Shown here in pieces: positions 1-11,479 of a stretch of 64,000 bases of DNA. Origin of the DNA: Fasciola hepatica (Eukaryota > Platyhelminthes > Trematoda > Plagiorchiida > Fasciolidae). Numbering within the stretch: the stretch's first letter is position 1; every line of letters begins with the position of its first letter. Position numbers and translations under genes: made by a program. The notes beneath the pieces were generated by a model. It made no database searches. It had not been told where the DNA came from and worked only from the letters and a program-made list of their open reading frames with translations. The stretch lies in contig CANUEZ040000062.1 in NCBI GenBank assembly GCA_948099385.1, positions 4,829,501-4,893,500 on the forward strand, written 5' to 3'.

Positions 1-1
1 A

Positions 2-643
2 TCAGCCAGTCGCCTCTCCCTGTATCCCTCAAATGTAAGACCACTCCTTGAGTACGGTCTGATTGCTTCCAGCCTCTGGCCAATTTCCTCTGATGCATCT
101 CTTGAGACCTTCCAGCGTACTTTCACCGAAAAAATCCTTGGCGTGTCCATAGCCCTGACACACCACCAAAGCCGTGAGCTCTTACAGCTTGAGCCCCTAT
201 GGATTCGTGGTATGGAGCTGGACCTGGCCTTTCTCCTTAAGCCTATCCACTATCAAGTCTACACCCGCCATCTTATCTCATTCGCAGCCCCTTGCTCCTA
301 CACCGCTCGGCACCGCACCTTTTTTCCCCATATCCCTCAATCTAATCTCAGTATGAGGTACCGATTCTTCCTCTCAGCTTATTCCAAGATCTGGACCCAG
401 CTCCCACTTAGTTTACGCTGGGCCCTCTCAATGTACTCTTTCAGGCTCGAGCCAGTGATATACTTAACTGTTCCCAGTGCTGTACTGCTCACCAATAAGC
501 TCTTCTCCACCGACCTGACCTTTGGAGGAGACCTCCCACTGCCCTCACCACCTCTGAGCCACAGGCAAATGGGTATTTTCCATGCCCGGCACTTTTCTTC
601 TCTTCAATGCCAGGCACTATTACGATTGCTATCCCTGATCTGA
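2..643 (+). pseudogene. 3' end of a CR1/jockey-like LINE reverse transcriptase (C-terminal part)
   Basis: The frame is open from the first bases of the window, so the gene enters from outside. Its start is not visible. The first ~150 codons read like the region after the RT catalytic core of CR1/jockey-like LINEs. VRPLLEYGLIASS comes first, then an FxxxFTEKILG segment and a DLAFLLKPIH segment. A FFLSAYSKIWTQLPLSLR block follows, the usual R.FLS..S.IW..LP.SLR pattern. The same region in the LINE of the large inverted repeat (about 27200-27720) has the same order of blocks but is clearly diverged. The last ~60 codons have no recognisable similarity and may be 3' UTR that happens to be open. The RT core lies outside the window, so activity cannot be judged. 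Confidence 0.72.
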
Positions 644-2774
644 AGCGAACTTATCTCCTGCTTTCAGTGAGATAACCTCGGTGCCCAACCTCGTTTGTCT
701 ACTATCCGTCCTGACTTCTTCCTGTGTTCAGTTGGTAAGTGCCCCCCTACACCGCTCCCCAACACCAAATAGAACAGGATGTAGTCATTCACACCCCCTG
801 CTATCTCACAACTTGTCCTAGGGACCCAATGAATCGATGGGCTCAAGCTCTACCTTTTTCTCTCTCTTTGTTAACCGTTGATCCTCATCAGGGGCATACT
901 CAGGCTGCGTTTTTATATCGCATTTTTCTTTTCCAGTGATCTGCAACGACGGTAAGCCACCTCGGGTGTCGTACTGACCCTCTCCCTGGCAGGTGCATCC
1001 GGATAATGATGTCATATGGCCGTCTAACACTCGAGGTTCCCATGATCTCTGCTGTCCAAAGTCTCACAACCTGGCCAATTCATCCTGGATCACATACGCC
1101 TATTGTGGTTACTCCGCTCTCTGTACAATCACCACTGATCACGGTGCGGGGCGCGGTCAGATCCACCGCCTTGTCCGGCGCACATCGGGCAGGCAGGGCG
1201 CCTGCAACGATATGCGAGAGCAATAAGCCTGTTGGATCACACCTCCTATGTTCACTCTGAGGTGCTTTTCAGGACCAGTTTCCAGGGCACGGTCAGCCCC
1301 ACCCACTGGCACCGGTTGTGCATCTCACCCTCTAGCTCTCCTCGTCCTGCAGCACCCCATACGGTCGGTTGCAGGTCGCATGTTTCCACCATCAGCGTTC
1401 CGCTCCAGTGGGCCCACCTACCATCAGTCATCACTCTTAGCACTATCCACCTTCGCCGTTCTACCACTCTATGCACACCTACCCATTGTGTCCTTGCTCC
1501 TGTCGACTCTCACCATGGTACCTCTCAATGCATGGCATCACTATCGTTCTGTCTAATTTACTCTGCCGCGGCCCGCAAATATTCGTTTTTCCACCTACGT
1601 CATCGTTGCTGGCTTCTGGTTTCTATTCACCTGGTACCATTCTATGTTCACAGAGCTCATTGATCACATTCTTATGCCCCACTGCCTACCGTTTCGTCGA
1701 ATCCCCCCTTGTCCTCCCTTTCACGCCTGGTGCCATTACACACCAGTACCACCCGCATCCATGACCAATTTCCATGTTGGAACTCGCCATTACATATCTA
1801 ATCACCACCACCACCACACTTTCCTTGATTGACTCTGCGATTTCTCTGTGGATGGTTTCACTGGGCAGTGCCCCGATTCGCATCCTCCGACTTCAAAGCT
1901 CGTACAATTGTTTGCAGGAACTCAGCTCTTCAGCTCCATTGGCTCAACTGCAAAGCGCATACATTTTTGGTGTTTTCTGTTCTACCCCAGGTTTACCTAT
2001 CCTGGTCCTTCTTTCTTTTCGGCCTTCTTCGTTTTTCACTTGTGGTAAAATATCTGACTGGTCATGTCTGACCCGTGCCTCTTCGGTTAATGCTCTTACC
2101 TCTGGTTTCATAAACCGCTTACGGCAGGCATTTTCTTTGTGCCATTCAGTTTTGCCTGCTTTTACACGCTTCAACTAATGTGGAGGTAAATTTGTATCAC
2201 TGTTTTCACTAGTAATTGCAATCCGATGGTTTGCTATTACCCGATACCTGTGGCCCGCCACTTACCTATTTCTCTCCCACGCTGTTCGCGGTCACAGCCG
2301 CTGCATCTGCCGACCAACGTCAGACTCACCCCCCAGGTTACCTTTTTCTACGTAAAGTCTACACAACTGGGACCATTTTGCATCTTTATTCCCCCTGGGC
2401 TCCCGGCCGTTTCTATCTGAATCATCTTCCCGCCGGGTAGTGTAAGTCCACCTATGGAACATTCTCCTATTCTCGACCGTGCCCATATGTCGCATCTCTA
2501 ATACTCAGATCATAAGATCCAGTCTTACCCGTTTTCTTTGATCCTTTCCCTCATCCCCCCTCTTCTATGACCTGCTGTTCACAGCCGTTATCACTTCTGT
2601 GCTTCCAAAGTCTTTTCTCTCTCTCTCCGAAGATCCGCCGTGTTCACATGCCGTGAAGAAAATTCGTCAGGGTACTCCTAAAAGAACTCTATGCCATTCG
2701 ATCTAATCTTACCTGTCTCTTTCCATTAACCATATATTCTTCTCCTAGCAATTCACTGCTCATTGCTCATGCTC

Positions 2775-2826
<52 letters not shown>

Positions 2827-3789
2827 CGCTCATCACCCGGAAGTTCTTTGCCGGTTATTTTTTGTGCTATCAATCCTCTCACTTTCGTGGTATGCGTCCA
2901 TTCGCTCTACAACTTTGCCTCACATCTAACATATCCTATCCTCCCAAGTCAATTTTACCATCTGACTCATCCTTTGCTCCTTGCAATGTCCGCTCCTTGT
3001 TTTACACTGCCATTGTGCCCTGTCCACCGACCGCCTACTGCGGTGTAAAAAAGCTTCCTTGCTATCTAATCCCTTACAATGCGTTCCACCTTTTCTCCAT
3101 TGTCCACGCTACCACAGTTCCTTATACCGGCTTCTACCTCCTGTCACTTTTATCTGCCAGTTTTCAGGTGTCTTCACTTGGACCAGTCTGGTTCTCCTTT
3201 TGGCCTTGACTCCCAGATCCACCGAGCATGCATTCGAATTAGCCTTTGGGTTCGTTCAAACTCCCTCCATTATTCTTTGGAGCGCATGCATTTATCACAC
3301 ACTCTTCTCCCTCTTATCTTCCTTCCGAGTCTACATATCCTGCTTTTATCATGCATATTTCCACTTTTTCACGAATTATGTCCGCTCACTCTACGGCTTG
3401 TAAAGATTTGATCATGCATCTTGCGTGCTCCGGGGGTCCCCGAAAGAAACCAATAATAATATTATATGGGGGTGGTACTCCTTTATGAAATTGTCCGCTT
3501 CATAATCCGGCATAGCAAAAGATGCTAGTCTATATTGTTTTGTTTTTAAATTCATATAAGCATGCCGAGCTTTGCTCAAAAAGGACTCACATTACCCAAG
3601 TTGATTAATATGGGGCCAGAGAATGTACAGTTTGCCTAGAAGAGAGGCAAACAGATAGAAAATGACAGATAATAGGGCTGCAGTTAACTGGGAAGGGATT
3701 GCTTGCTGCTTTAAAGAGCACATACTCAGCGGCGCAGTTGCTTTTGCTTCAGACGACCAAAGGTTGTATTCGAAATCACTCAAACACTC
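644..3789. other. Unassigned, pyrimidine-rich on the + strand
   Basis: I see no recognisable gene. The plus strand is strikingly C+T-rich through much of this stretch, so it throws many overlapping short plus-strand reading frames rich in Ser, Pro, Leu and Phe. None carries a domain I know. The composition resembles the proline/serine-rich coding strand of the LINE at 16-17 kb, so it could be a decayed LINE 5' region. I could not align the two convincingly. Confidence 0.4.
2777..2823. repeat. (TA)n microsatellite
   Basis: About 23 uninterrupted TA dinucleotides. Simple repeat with no associated gene. Confidence 0.97.
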
Positions 3790-4029
3790 TTGCTGATCCC
3801 AACTTCTCGTGTTGTCAACCAGTTCACTTGTAATTGTGGTGACGTATACATCGGCAAGACGGACCACCCGCTTAACCCAGTGAGCGTAAGAAAACATACC
3901 CAAATGGCTGTTAAACTTAATGATGCAACCCGCTGGGGCATTACACAACGACGTGGAACTGTCAGCTTCTCTGATTTCAAGACAATTGATTGTATAAGGT
4001 CACAAAGCAGATCTGACCCGGTGTTTTAG
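3790..4029 (+). pseudogene. Penelope-like element fragment, GIY-YIG-type endonuclease region
   Basis: The frame contains VVNQFTCNCGDVYIGKTDHPL, which resembles the start of the GIY-YIG nuclease domain at the C-terminus of Penelope-like retroelement proteins: a Cys-x-Cys, then YIGKT/R, then a basic stretch leading to an EH- or KH-type motif (RKHTQ here). The rest of the domain and all of the reverse transcriptase are absent. The reading frame stops at 4029 and the flanks are not recognisable, so this is a small decayed remnant. The assignment rests on one short motif and is moderate. A chance match in an AT-neutral ORF is the alternative. Confidence 0.5.
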
Positions 4030-4204
4030 AGCGTTGTTGCACAATCGGATATCGAAGCAATTAGAGCTTAGTGAAGATATTTAAGGATGCTTCAACCAGC
4101 ACTGTGTGCACTACAGAGATTGACCCAAAACGTCTGGTAAACCTGGTGTTAAAACGGCAGAATTCAATCAACTTATCCAAAGTACTAACTGTAAGAACCT
4201 TCAA

Positions 4205-4335
4205 CTGTGCCTACCTCGCCGTTGCATTTGCCCCCTCATTGTACCGTATACGTACGCCAACATGTTTTGCTTCCGCGGGCGACCAGAGTAGACGGAATGC
4301 TCGTACCCTGCAACTTATCTTTTCTCTCTGTTCCA
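4205..4335 (+). repeat. Old dispersed repeat, copy 1
   Basis: This segment aligns by eye with 5520-5650 over about 125 bases at roughly two thirds identity. Shared blocks include GCATTT, TTCCGCGG and AATGCTCGTA, all in the same order and spacing. The two copies lie about 1.3 kb apart in the same orientation. Neither carries a recognisable protein, so the parent element is unknown. Confidence 0.55.
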
Positions 4336-5519
4336 ATGAATTGGATAAAGGGTACCCAGTGCTTCGTATTTCCCGAACTAGAATTTCCATTTAGTTTCAC
4401 GGGATACCTGGATCGTTTAATAGCATTACTCTGAGCAACTACATTAGAGGAGGCGCGCATTTAATTCCTAACTGAGTGCTTTCTATCTCTTAATTTTCCA
4501 AGTCTATTTGTGAAGCTTTTGTTGAACGAGAGCTTGCTAAGAAATAAAGTCATTCTTCAAAGAATCGCAAAAGCCCTCACTGAAGCAGCGTGCGAGGAGA
4601 TGCTTGAACTCACTGGAACACAGCAGCCTTTTGTGACTGTTCGCAAAGCGTTATATTTAATCTGCCGAGTTAAATTTGAGAACATTTTAAGAGAAATGGT
4701 GCCAAGAACCATGGTCGAGTCGATCACGAGCCCTGCAGGCAGCACGTGCGAAACACAACAGTGATCAATATTCCCGACAAACACAGGCTCGTAAATTCAC
4801 AATCTTCCCGGATCCCAGTTGACTACGGCACTACACGAGGTATGGTGGTCGAGATTACATCTCAAAGTGCCGCCTAAGCAAGTGAAGCTTAAAATAAAGC
4901 TGATAATATGGCCACGGGAAGCTCTGTAGGCTAAACCTAGGCAGACATATCACTGGGTATGATTAAGAAACAGCTCTGTAACAATATTGCCCAGTTTCGT
5001 TTTTACAGGCGATAGGTGGGTGTTATTTTAATTCTTACGACTGATAAAATTTTTTTCCCTTTCATCAACTTTCTAAACTCTGTTCACCCAAACCCCATTT
5101 TATCTCACAAAGAAGGCAGCTACAACAGTTTGCTCTCTCTGGGTATTTAATTGACTATGCTTCAGTATGGGGCCCTACAGCGCAGAACCCACTAAAGAGC
5201 AACATGAGGTGAACGTTATTTACAGTTCCATAGCTTCGCTCCAGTAGCCCAGAAGATTAAATTGGCCAAAACTCTCTTCAGCAGACCCCAGGAAATCTGC
5301 AGTATTCAGGTACAAGACGAAGAGGGGCTCATGAAACGGTAGCTGCTGGCCACTGGTTGTCCGAAAAATTTATCAGACGACATCAGAAGCCGTAACGTTT
5401 GCCCAAAGAAACGAGGAACGTCAAGAAGAAGCAAATGATTGCAGTTTTGCTTTTTGAGGGGATCATTTATTTAATCGAATAAGCTGTGATCTTAAATCAG
5501 CTCTAAGGCACACAGCGGT

Positions 5520-5650
5520 GCAGCTGCGCTTGCTGCATTTAACCCTCTACTGTGCCACGTATATACACTGGTGTGTTTTACTTCCGCGGCTAGCAACTGT
5601 TAGCGAAATGCTCGTATCTCGCGACTTACGTCTTCCGTCTGTCCTTAGGA
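5520..5650 (+). repeat. Old dispersed repeat, copy 2
   Basis: Partner of the repeat at 4205-4335. The order of the shared blocks is conserved, and the sequence between the two copies (about 1.2 kb) is not repeated. No coding signal. Confidence 0.55.
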
Positions 5651-6485
5651 ACACATACACTTTTCTCAGAATACGCCACTCCAAACAAAGTGAGCTCCAA
5701 GAAGGGAAAGAAGGGGTTGGCTCAGAGTCGGATGAAGAAACTTGATGTGATTTTGTTCCTCCGACTGATAAGGATAGGCAGTGGACTGAGTAATACTTAC
5801 CCGTAATTTACAGCGCCGATCATCCAACTCCATAACCCAAAAGGCACCACATGACTGTTTTAAGCACTCGGGGTTTTCATAAAGTAGAAGGAAACGATAG
5901 CTGATCTCACCGGTTGAACAGCTTCCGCCAATGGTTTTGGATGGCATTTGGAAAAGCCGCAATGACGGCCATCATCTCCAACTTCATCTGGCGCCATCGG
6001 CAAAACTCAGTGGTAGGAAGGCAGCTAGTATCCCCGCAGCCGGCGACAACAATGAATGAAGGGCGGTAGTCTTTCTCACAGGCAGACAGATTGCTATAGT
6101 CCTCCAATGTTTTTGGAGCCTAAGGCCACTGAGAAGATGTACGGATATCTAATAGCTTGTTTGCAGGCGAAGACTAGTGACCTAGAAATGGTGCACACAA
6201 CGAACACTGAATCACCTCCGACGACGTCACAGAGCTTTGCTGACAAAAGGAGTTTGCCCACCGATACATATACAGACAGAGTATAGAACTTCATAGGAGC
6301 CCAGGGGGAAATCGAGAACCATCAGCTGCTTTCAGACAAATTTCAGATGCGGAATGAAATCCAAGTAATAAGATGGCTCTGACATCTACGCTTCCCGTTG
6401 GGACGTCATCGTGGAGATGTGTGGAAATTATCAATACGCCCAACAAGGTGAATACTAATAGCCTTGATAGAACAACGAGATTTGG
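5651..6485. other. Unassigned sequence
   Basis: I see no gene or repeat that I can name. If a BEL/Pao element once lay here, as the integrase scrap downstream suggests, its upstream parts are too decayed to recognise by eye. Confidence 0.4.
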
Positions 6486-6668
6486 ATGATGATTTTGAGT
6501 AGTCTGTTCGTTAAAGCTGAAAGAACTTTGAATAATAGGCCATTGGTTCGCGCTGCTTCTAACGAGGCCAACGGGATCGCCCTGATCCCAAACGACTTAC
6601 TCGTAAAAGGACACAAAAAGGCGCGACTCACCAATAGAGGTAAGGCCCACTTATTTCCCAGGGTATAA
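6486..6668 (+). pseudogene. BEL/Pao integrase C-terminal fragment
   Basis: The translated segment contains AERTLNNRPLVRAASNEA followed by IALIPNDLLVKG. This is the block at the end of the BEL/Pao integrase core. The full-length element at 41-48 kb has the equivalent VERILNNRPLVPVLNGD followed by LALTPNDLLTL. Upstream sequence (6300-6480) is full of stops and shows only faint integrase likeness. Downstream, the protein ends at 6668 without the chromodomain-like tail. This is a short decayed remnant of a different, more diverged copy. Confidence 0.75.
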
Positions 6669-6799
6669 ACAGGCTAACCTCCCTGCGAGAGTGCCTTATT
6701 GACAATGGGTGGGAGAACACCTGTGAAATACATAGTTCGGACAGAAGCGGATCACATGGGCGACTTCTTTCATGTTAGGCGAAGTAGTCCACCCTAGCT

Positions 6800-6834
6800 T
6801 ATGATAATGATAATTGATAATAATAATGATAATT
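6800..6834. repeat. Imperfect (GATAAT/AAT)n simple repeat
   Basis: Short run of GATAAT and AATAAT units, AT-rich and without coding potential. Confidence 0.85.
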
Positions 6835-6839
6835 GTACA

Positions 6840-9800
6840 TTTCTTGACCGAGGTCAAAGCACATGCACAAGACAAGATCAGAGAATACTGCAGCATATAA
6901 CAAAGCGAGGTATTCGCAGTTTTTAGATTTAAGAATCAGACAGCAATCGAAATAAGTTAGTAAAGTCATGTTGTGTTTGAGTGAACTAAAATAGTAATGA
7001 TTAAAGCTAGAACTATAAACAGGCTTCGAATTCGGTGAGGGCGGTGTGGGTAGCTGAATGTTAAAAAGTGCAGTGGTAGCAAGGACCAGAAAAGCAATAG
7101 GCCTTGGATATCACAATATGGACAACAGTTTGAGTCAGGAGTAACACACGATATGCCTCATGGGTGCGAAAAACTGGTTGTGACGGGTCACGGCATCCAG
7201 AAATGGACGCGAGAGTGTACCAACTGAATAAATGGATAGTCACTCACGAGTAATCGGTCGGGAGAGTTATCAAAGGACGAGATTAAAAGTATAGTCCGCA
7301 TGGGGCTATCAACGTGTAATCAGAGGTGCCAACGAAATATGGAAGATTGATCCAGCATTGGGTAAATAATAGTGAGGGGAGCACGTGAAATAAATACAAG
7401 TGAGTCAAATCTGATAATAAGACAGGCCATTTGTGTAGGTGATTTAAGTGTGATATAAAAATTCAGATGAAAGCGAAAAAGTTCACAAGGAATGCGGTGA
7501 ACTTTTGAAGAGTGCACCTAGCATGCATGTCGACGTCAAATACCATAGCTTCCATAACCCTGACTTCTAACCCGTTGACCCGGACAGCGTGTAGACGTAC
7601 CTGAAGAATAATAGCAACCGCGGTGAAGTCCAGAAAAGGAAAAAAGAGAAAAGAACATAGTGAAAACCGGTCACATTTTCCATCCATCCCCCTCCATCTT
7701 CCGCCATCTCTCTTAGAAAGCGGCCTTATTGATGTCCTATTGTCCAAGCCATGATTAGGTTTAAAACCCTACCTAACGGTAACCACAGCCTCCTGCCAAC
7801 TACAATCACTACCGCAGCCTGGGCTTTAAGCCATCTGATATGGATAACATATGGAGGCAACAGATGACCAACACCTGCCTCATTTAAGTCTACAGAAAAT
7901 GAACACGGAGAACCGTTCATATTTTCCGTTCCCTACTAACTAACTATCACTTTTATAGCAAATGATATTCATGCAACCGCCAAGTCATGAGATTTCCCTG
8001 CTCACATATAAGTTTAATCTCAGTAGACTAGAACTACGGAGTAGGAGCACAGACGAACTTACGTCCACGTTTCTATGAATGATAACTATTTTCTCCAAAA
8101 CATCACCACCGATGCCCCAGTGGTTTTTTCTGCAACCTTCTTAATTGTTCCTCAAAACTTCTAATTGCGTGCAAACCATTTATCCTCTAAAATGCAGGCG
8201 CAGCAGTCCACCCGGTTTACGCTATCTTGCTAGCCTGTAGTAGTACTTATCAACCCTACGCTACTTAAACTATTGAATTACAACCCAGATGAGAATATGG
8301 AATGCGCCACTGCCAGTTCACATCAACTCAACCAGTTCATTATTAATTGTCGCCATTTATTATCATAACTCACAACTGGAACCGCGTCCAGACTGCTAAT
8401 ATCCTTTATTTCAAGTTTGTCGTCGCCCACTCTCTCGGGTCCCACTTTCGATGACCAAGGCCTACACTTTGATCCGTACCGATAGATACCTAAATGGAAT
8501 CTTTCATACCAAACTGGATTGCAATCGAGCCACACGACCTCAAGCACCCTCAGCTGATTTCAACTGGATTGATTGGCCCCTTCTGACGCAACATCTCTAC
8601 TACTGATGTCACTATTGGAGTCTTCACAAATAACAGTTCACAAGCAACGTGCTACTGATTGGTTGACACGTCTCTTACCCTGCATGATGAACCACACCCA
8701 AGGGATGCCCTATATCACCTTGGGTTCATGTGAACAATCTAATAACCGAGCCAGAATACGCAACGCAGGAATTAGTTACTCATTACATTTCGATACGCCA
8801 TCCGAACGCGAGTCCACTTATCCCCATCATCCGTGGTTCCCAATAATGACGCCGAATATCACCGAGAATCAATAAGCCAGTATATTTTCGTCAGCGTAAC
8901 AGAACAGTAGTTCACGAGCCCACGCGGAGGTTTTCCACTCAGGTTTCTGTTACAAGATTTCATTTTTCTTTCGGTCGGTATCCGGCTTGAAATTGATTTT
9001 TCACTAATTCAAGGCCTTCAAGTTGCGCTACCTTTTTTTCTGAATGATACAGGTTATTGCTCCTGAACCTAAGCTAGCCTTTTATATGGATTGCTTTTTC
9101 CCCGACATTCATCAACGTTTCCTAGTGCACTTCCACACAGATTGTTCATGTCTTCCTGTTTCATGAAGCACTCCGTTTACTGAAACCGGGAATATCCGTC
9201 ATTCCGGGCCAACATCGTCTTTACAGAGAGCCGTTCTCTTCATATTCATCAAAGTTCACGAGTGTACTCCCATTCATTTCTTTTATTTCTCCATGTTCTG
9301 ATGTTATTCCTTTCATAGAACCCATACAGGCCTCCGTTATCCACGGCGTGCATTATTTTGGCTTACAAAACATCCTCAGTGCTATATTTTCACGACATAT
9401 TCTGTATTTCTACGGGCCACCACCAACCAACTCGAATTCGAAACCGAACCGTATTTGCAGCGCAAATCATTATCACTTTGATCCATTCAAACTATTTATA
9501 GCTATACTGTCTTGCTTCTGACTTTTTTGACTCGCTTTCTTGAAATTCGTGTATAGTTCATCGTTTTGGGTAACGTGATGCACCCTGATCATGCGCTCGC
9601 GCGTACGTCTCGACCAAACGCGCTAGTATTCCGCGGGGTCATGGGAAATCAGAGGTTTACGGATTCCGGTTGGAATGGGTTCTTGACTTACCATGAACAT
9701 ATGCGCATAAAAGTGAGGCTTAGTTAATGAAGAATACCAATCTGCATGGCAAGACTTCAGTATACGAGAAAGATGAATGAAAAGCAGGACGAGACAACTG

Positions 9801-10244
9801 AAACCTAGCCTGAGACAGAGGAATTAAGTGAAAGCGAGCACCTATCACTAAAAGAAAAACGGTTTTTTAAAGTGAGCTAATGTCAGTAGACATTTTTGAT
9901 GGGAAGATGAGTCACCAACGTAGCAGACTAATCAACTCTGACCACTGTCATCACTATTAGTGCCCGGGCAGGGAAGAACATAGAAAAGGTGAAAATGTTG
10001 AGCGAAACCTATAGAAGTGCGATGTTAGCGTGAGGGTAGCATAAACAATATATATATATATATATACGTGTATACACATGTATACGCATACTAATGTAGA
10101 TATATACATATCATTAAAACTATATATACATATATGTCTGTACATGTAGGTGTGATTTTCAGTCGAGTCATGACAAAGGGTTCGGCCGCGAAAGACTGTG
10201 GTTATTTGTCGCCTAATAATCGAGACAGTCTTCATATGCTCCGT
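6840..10244. other. About 3.4 kb with no recognised gene
   Basis: I see no domain, RNA gene or element end here. Short open frames exist (for example 8573-8875 on plus and 7463-7747 on minus), but none resembles a family I know. A TA-rich run occurs near 10048-10066. The stretch is bounded on the right by the left edge of the large inverted repeat. Confidence 0.5.
10048..10066. repeat. Short (TA)n run
   Basis: About nine TA units, followed by further alternating TATA/TGTA sequence to about 10140. Confidence 0.9.
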
Positions 10245-11479
10245 CGTGGCTGTAACGGGGATTTCATCCGTTATCGAAGGGGCGTGAAGCATGAATCCGG
10301 TACCTTAGCAGCCAGTAGTATTTTTGGCACTTCGGTGTCTTCTGGTTTTCTTGTTTCAGAGGAGCGTGGCAGCATGCTTACCAATGGGGCGTACTTCCTA
10401 TTTCTCCACCACGCCATTCTTTGCCCAATACCCATGGGGTCCGCCACCGCTAGTGTTGGCTGTTTTCCCCTCATTATAAGACAAGCGGATACTTGTTGCC
10501 ATTGTGCCATCGGTTTTTCCCCAAGCCTTGGCTATGGAAGAAGTGTGGGAAACAGACACACGGAACGATTCCAGCACTCGAAGAGCGGATAGTCGACAGC
10601 TCGCCTCAGACAAGGCCGGAGTCCCACGACCCTCGGTTTATATGTGAGCCACGTGTTGTCAGCATAAACTTTAGTGGTACATCGAGACGAACCACAGATC
10701 GTTAGCCGTTTTGTCGACTGGGTAATAGAGGTTTTATAGTGGCGAGTCCTAGGAGGAAGATGTGGTACTCAGTGGGTATATGACCTGTTTTCGGTCGGGG
10801 CTTACACTCCAATCTTATGACAGGAAAGAGGGTTAGGCCGAGTGTGCCTGATTTTATTTAGGGTGATTATTAGACGAATGATAAAGAGTTTGTCAGGTGC
10901 TAAATGTTAGGGGCAGAGATAAAGGGGGAGACCAAATCAAATGTAGTGTTGGGGCTGTTTAAAGGTTGCCGTGCGTGTGACCGTTAATATAATGTATATC
11001 GAGGGAGTATTTCGGTAGTACTGACCTCGGTCATAAGGGTAAAAATATATGGGCCACCTACACTGGTAGGTCAACGCTAACATAGAGACAACGACGATGC
11101 TTGGTCAGGTACAACGATTAAGATTATTATCCGGTTCACTGTGTATAAGCAACGTTTGGAAACTGATGCGGGCATAAAATTCCTGCAAGAATACAAATGT
11201 TATCAACATGACATCAGGAAAGAATGTAGGATTTGGATAGGCGGAGCTATAAGAGAGGAAACCGTGGCCAAATCTACATAAAACACAATTATTACTAAGA
11301 TTGGCAATTATGCGCCTTGGACCAGTCAAAGATGTGGTAAATATTACAGGACAGCACTGGAATTTGAGCACATGAAAGAAAGCATATTCTATACAAACGG
11401 ACGGGATTATCGGACTGGTCGTTATATGAGGTTCGGATGCATACATTTGTGACTCACCGTGGCGCAATAATCAAGTTAG

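Noticed and set aside
3592..3948. 118-codon minus-strand frame
   Set aside because: It largely overlaps the plus-strand GIY-YIG-like frame and has no domain.
8323..8875. Possible LINE endonuclease-RT linker (FNWIDWPLLTQHLYY)
   Set aside because: Only one short block, no flanking motif, and frames change repeatedly.
10398..10613. 71-codon minus frame conserved in both arms as a possible small gene
   Set aside because: The arms are almost identical overall, so conservation between them is not evidence of function. No domain seen.
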